From Pontederia crassipes (lineage: Eukaryota > Streptophyta > Magnoliopsida > Commelinales > Pontederiaceae): 64,000 bases of DNA. The position numbers and the translations under genes were made by a program. The stretch's first letter is position 1, and every line of letters starts with the position of its first letter. Positions 61,651 to 64,000 of the stretch are shown one piece after another. The notes beneath the pieces are model-generated. The model saw only the letters and a list, made by a program, of their open reading frames with translations. It was not told where the DNA came from and did no database searches. The stretch lies in NCBI GenBank assembly GCA_030549335.1, contig CM060188.1, positions 1,116,001 to 1,180,000 on the forward strand, given 5' to 3'.

Positions 61651-62745
61651 AGGAGCAACACAAACATTGAACCATAAGTAGACGCTCATTATTCACTATT
61701 AATTACTAAAAACATATCTAAACATTCTTAAATATTATATTATCATAATTATATAAATGATTATTTTTTTACATTATTCATATATTACAAAGGTCTTACC
61801 ACTATTTTTAGTTAATATAAGTGATATATTTGATTTCCTTCCATAATATACTCACTGAGGAGGCAACTATGCCTTCATTGTGTATTGTTAAATTTTGGAG
61901 GAGGCCAAGGTCCTACAAATATTTTAGCAGATCTTTCTATTCTCAATATTATTTTTTATCATCCACATAAAATAATATTTTAATTTTGTTTCTTCAGTAC
62001 GATTAAATTCTCTTATTTCCATGCCAAGATATAATTAATTTGAAGTATAAATTTGAAAAAAAACTATAAAATAATATTATGACATCTAAAACAATCTCAA
62101 ATGCACATAACAAATTCAAAATTTAACAATGGAGTATGTTGTGCATATCTTTAAGTATTGTGTACTCTTTTGACTATTGAAAAAAAAAAGAAATAACAAT
62201 AGAAAGGTTGCCTATAAAATTTAAGAAAATATTTTCCTTGAAACATGATATAGAAATAATGATGTCCAAGATTATCTTTCTTTTCATAGTCCTAACCTAA
62301 CGTTAACTAAAGCAAAAGAATGTGAGTTTGAGAATCATACCATCACAACATTTTACTTATAAATATGACTGTATATCTAAAATTATACATTGCTAAAATC
62401 AAATTACGAAAATCATATGTATATTTAACATAATAATTAAATTTGAAAACTATTATGATATTTATTTGTATTTTGTAGCCTTAATTTCAGTGAGATGAAT
62501 GACGTTATACAATATTGGATGTTTGAATGACATAAAGTATATTTGAAATAAGTGATTTTTTTTTTATGTTGTTGAATGCCCTTTTTTTGCAAGCCAAAAG
62601 GTTACCAATTAAAGAGACTTGATGATAAATGCTTTATTTGATCGATATTTTTCAAAGAGTAATCATACTATGATAAAACAATTTGTGAAAAGAGTGATGT
62701 ATTTGATTGTGTTATATCTTTGTCCTAACAAATATCCAAATATTT

Positions 62746-64000
62746 TATAAATTTATTTGCAATGATAATATCTATCATGCGGATAAATGAAAATTTAATT
62801 TTATTACTTTAATCTAATAATTTTTTCTTATTTTCCAGAGATATAATTAATTTTTTGCAATCATATTTTTGAAACAAACAAAACTAGCCTATAATATTAC
62901 AAGAAAAGAATGTCTCGTATGCATATAAAAAAAATAAATCGACACAATTTTAGCAATTACTAGTATGTTGTGCACGGTGTGTTTGTTAAGAGTGAAATAA
63001 GTGAGGCCGACAATCATTAGAGCTGAGCATCACCGAATTTGAAAACCTTGGCTAAAAAATATTTTCTACTATGGCTAAAGTAAGCCCCTTTTTGCATTAA
63101 GAGTAAAGGAGCAAAAGAGAGGGAGAGTATGGGAAATTTTTTCCCTCTTCATTTGGATATGATTTTAGCATAAGGGAATGAAAGGATATATTTTCCTCCA
63201 TTTTCTCCATTTTGTTTTAACTTTAAAATGGAGGACAGGGAAGGGAAAGCATATTTTACACATAATAAAATTTCAAATGATGTAAATATCTTCATTTTTA
63301 CCCTCCATTTCCTTATGAACATTTATTCAAATGGGATTAATTTCTTTTCGTTCATTACCCTCCCTTTTCTTTCGTTACATTCCCTTCACTTTAATGAGGG
63401 ACTATCCAACCGCAGCAAGGAAATAGGGGAAGGAAAGAATTAGATAATTGATATATAAAGGAGAAACTAAATTTGATTAACATAATTAATTTACATTGTA
63501 TTCTATGATTGACTCGAGTTAATAATTTTGTATTTAATTTTTGTAATCACCGGTTTGATTAGGAATTATCATTTTGCTCTCGTCCATGTACTAAATTTGT
63601 AATGATCCTAGGGATGCACACTCCGAATATATGTTTAGGAGATCACTCCATATGCACTATCCAAATTTATAATTTTTTTTAATTTCTAACATTTAACATT
63701 TATGTTTACATAACAAAAATTATCTAAAAAATTACCCAATGATCTATAAATCATGAGCGAACATTTATACACTATTTTTTTACTAATAGTAACTATTAAT
63801 TCTTATTCATATTCATGTGCAAATCAATCATTACATAAGTCATCAATCATCTTGTCATCACGTACCCGCTTAGATGCAAAATGAAAAAGTAGTAAGTATA
63901 GCAATATCATTTAACAATAATACGAAGAATCACACATAAGAATAGTGTAATGAATTATCATTTTTATTTCAATAAATAATTATTTATACAAAAAATCACT
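62746..64000. other. AT-rich intergenic sequence
   Basis: No gene is seen. 63060-63440 has pyrimidine/purine-biased blocks (TTTCCCTC, GGGAAGGGAAAG) that may be a decayed MITE, but no matched ends were found. Confidence 0.45.

Larger units (their letters stand above)
57791..62745 (+). repeat. Recent 2.48-kb tandem duplication
   Basis: Copy 1 is 57791-60266 and copy 2 is 60267-62745. Reading them side by side I noticed only about four base changes (for example GGCCAGTGG/GGTCAGTGG and CCACGCC/CCACACC) plus length changes in microsatellite and homopolymer runs. The junction shares only TTT, which fits unequal exchange or end-joining. Very recent, or an assembly artefact. Confidence 0.95.

Overview
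This window is nuclear DNA from a flowering plant, most likely a monocot. The evidence is spliced protein genes with GC-rich exons set in very AT-rich, transposon-packed DNA, protein families that are plant-specific or plant-like, and Met-initiator-primed LTR elements. I see no bacterial operons, CRISPR arrays or rRNA.

Five host protein genes can be supported, all on the + strand. They are: (1) an A1-family (nepenthesin-like) aspartyl protease whose short signal-peptide exon (14508-14685) is split from its main exon (19457-20721) by a 4.77 kb intron full of transposons; (2) a small four-exon F-box protein of the plant stress-induced type (27403-28097); (3) the 16 kDa proteolipid subunit c of the vacuolar H+-ATPase, three exons (30332-32497); (4) a divergent histone H3 in two exons (40620-41152), with H3.3/male-gamete-like residues and a 9-bp duplication that adds three tail residues; (5) a class II BARLEY B RECOMBINANT/BASIC PENTACYSTEINE factor in two coding exons (45574-48200). 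On the minus strand, 49634-49929 holds two box C/D snoRNAs behind a telo-box/TATA promoter. One of them matches the conserved 25S rRNA sequence ACAGGGATAACTG.

Most of the remainder is repeats. 1-13.3 kb: a Ty1/copia fossil, a long-TIR element, a gypsy-type LTR with a minisatellite, TRIM-type repeats with a nested insertion, a hAT MITE with an 8-bp target duplication, a copia fossil lacking reverse transcriptase, and a non-autonomous CACTA element. 14.9-19.3 kb (protease intron): a possible solo LTR and a hAT element whose left end is repeated three times. 21.4-25.8 kb: a solo LTR and another hAT-like MITE. 33.2-38.1 kb: a non-autonomous LTR element with a large solo LTR inside one of its LTRs. 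50.3-57.0 kb: a decayed L1-type LINE (minus strand) with a tandemly duplicated 3' part and long G tracts. 57.8-62.7 kb: a very recent 2.48-kb tandem duplication; each copy holds a TIR element carrying a 4-coumarate:CoA-ligase-like gene fragment and a perfect 31-bp foldback.

The genes do not form a pathway; they are unrelated housekeeping and regulatory genes separated by repeats. The most informative items are the H3 variant, the snoRNA pair, the hAT left-end array with its duplicated target site, and the recently duplicated gene-carrying TIR element. I found no clearly new multi-gene system.
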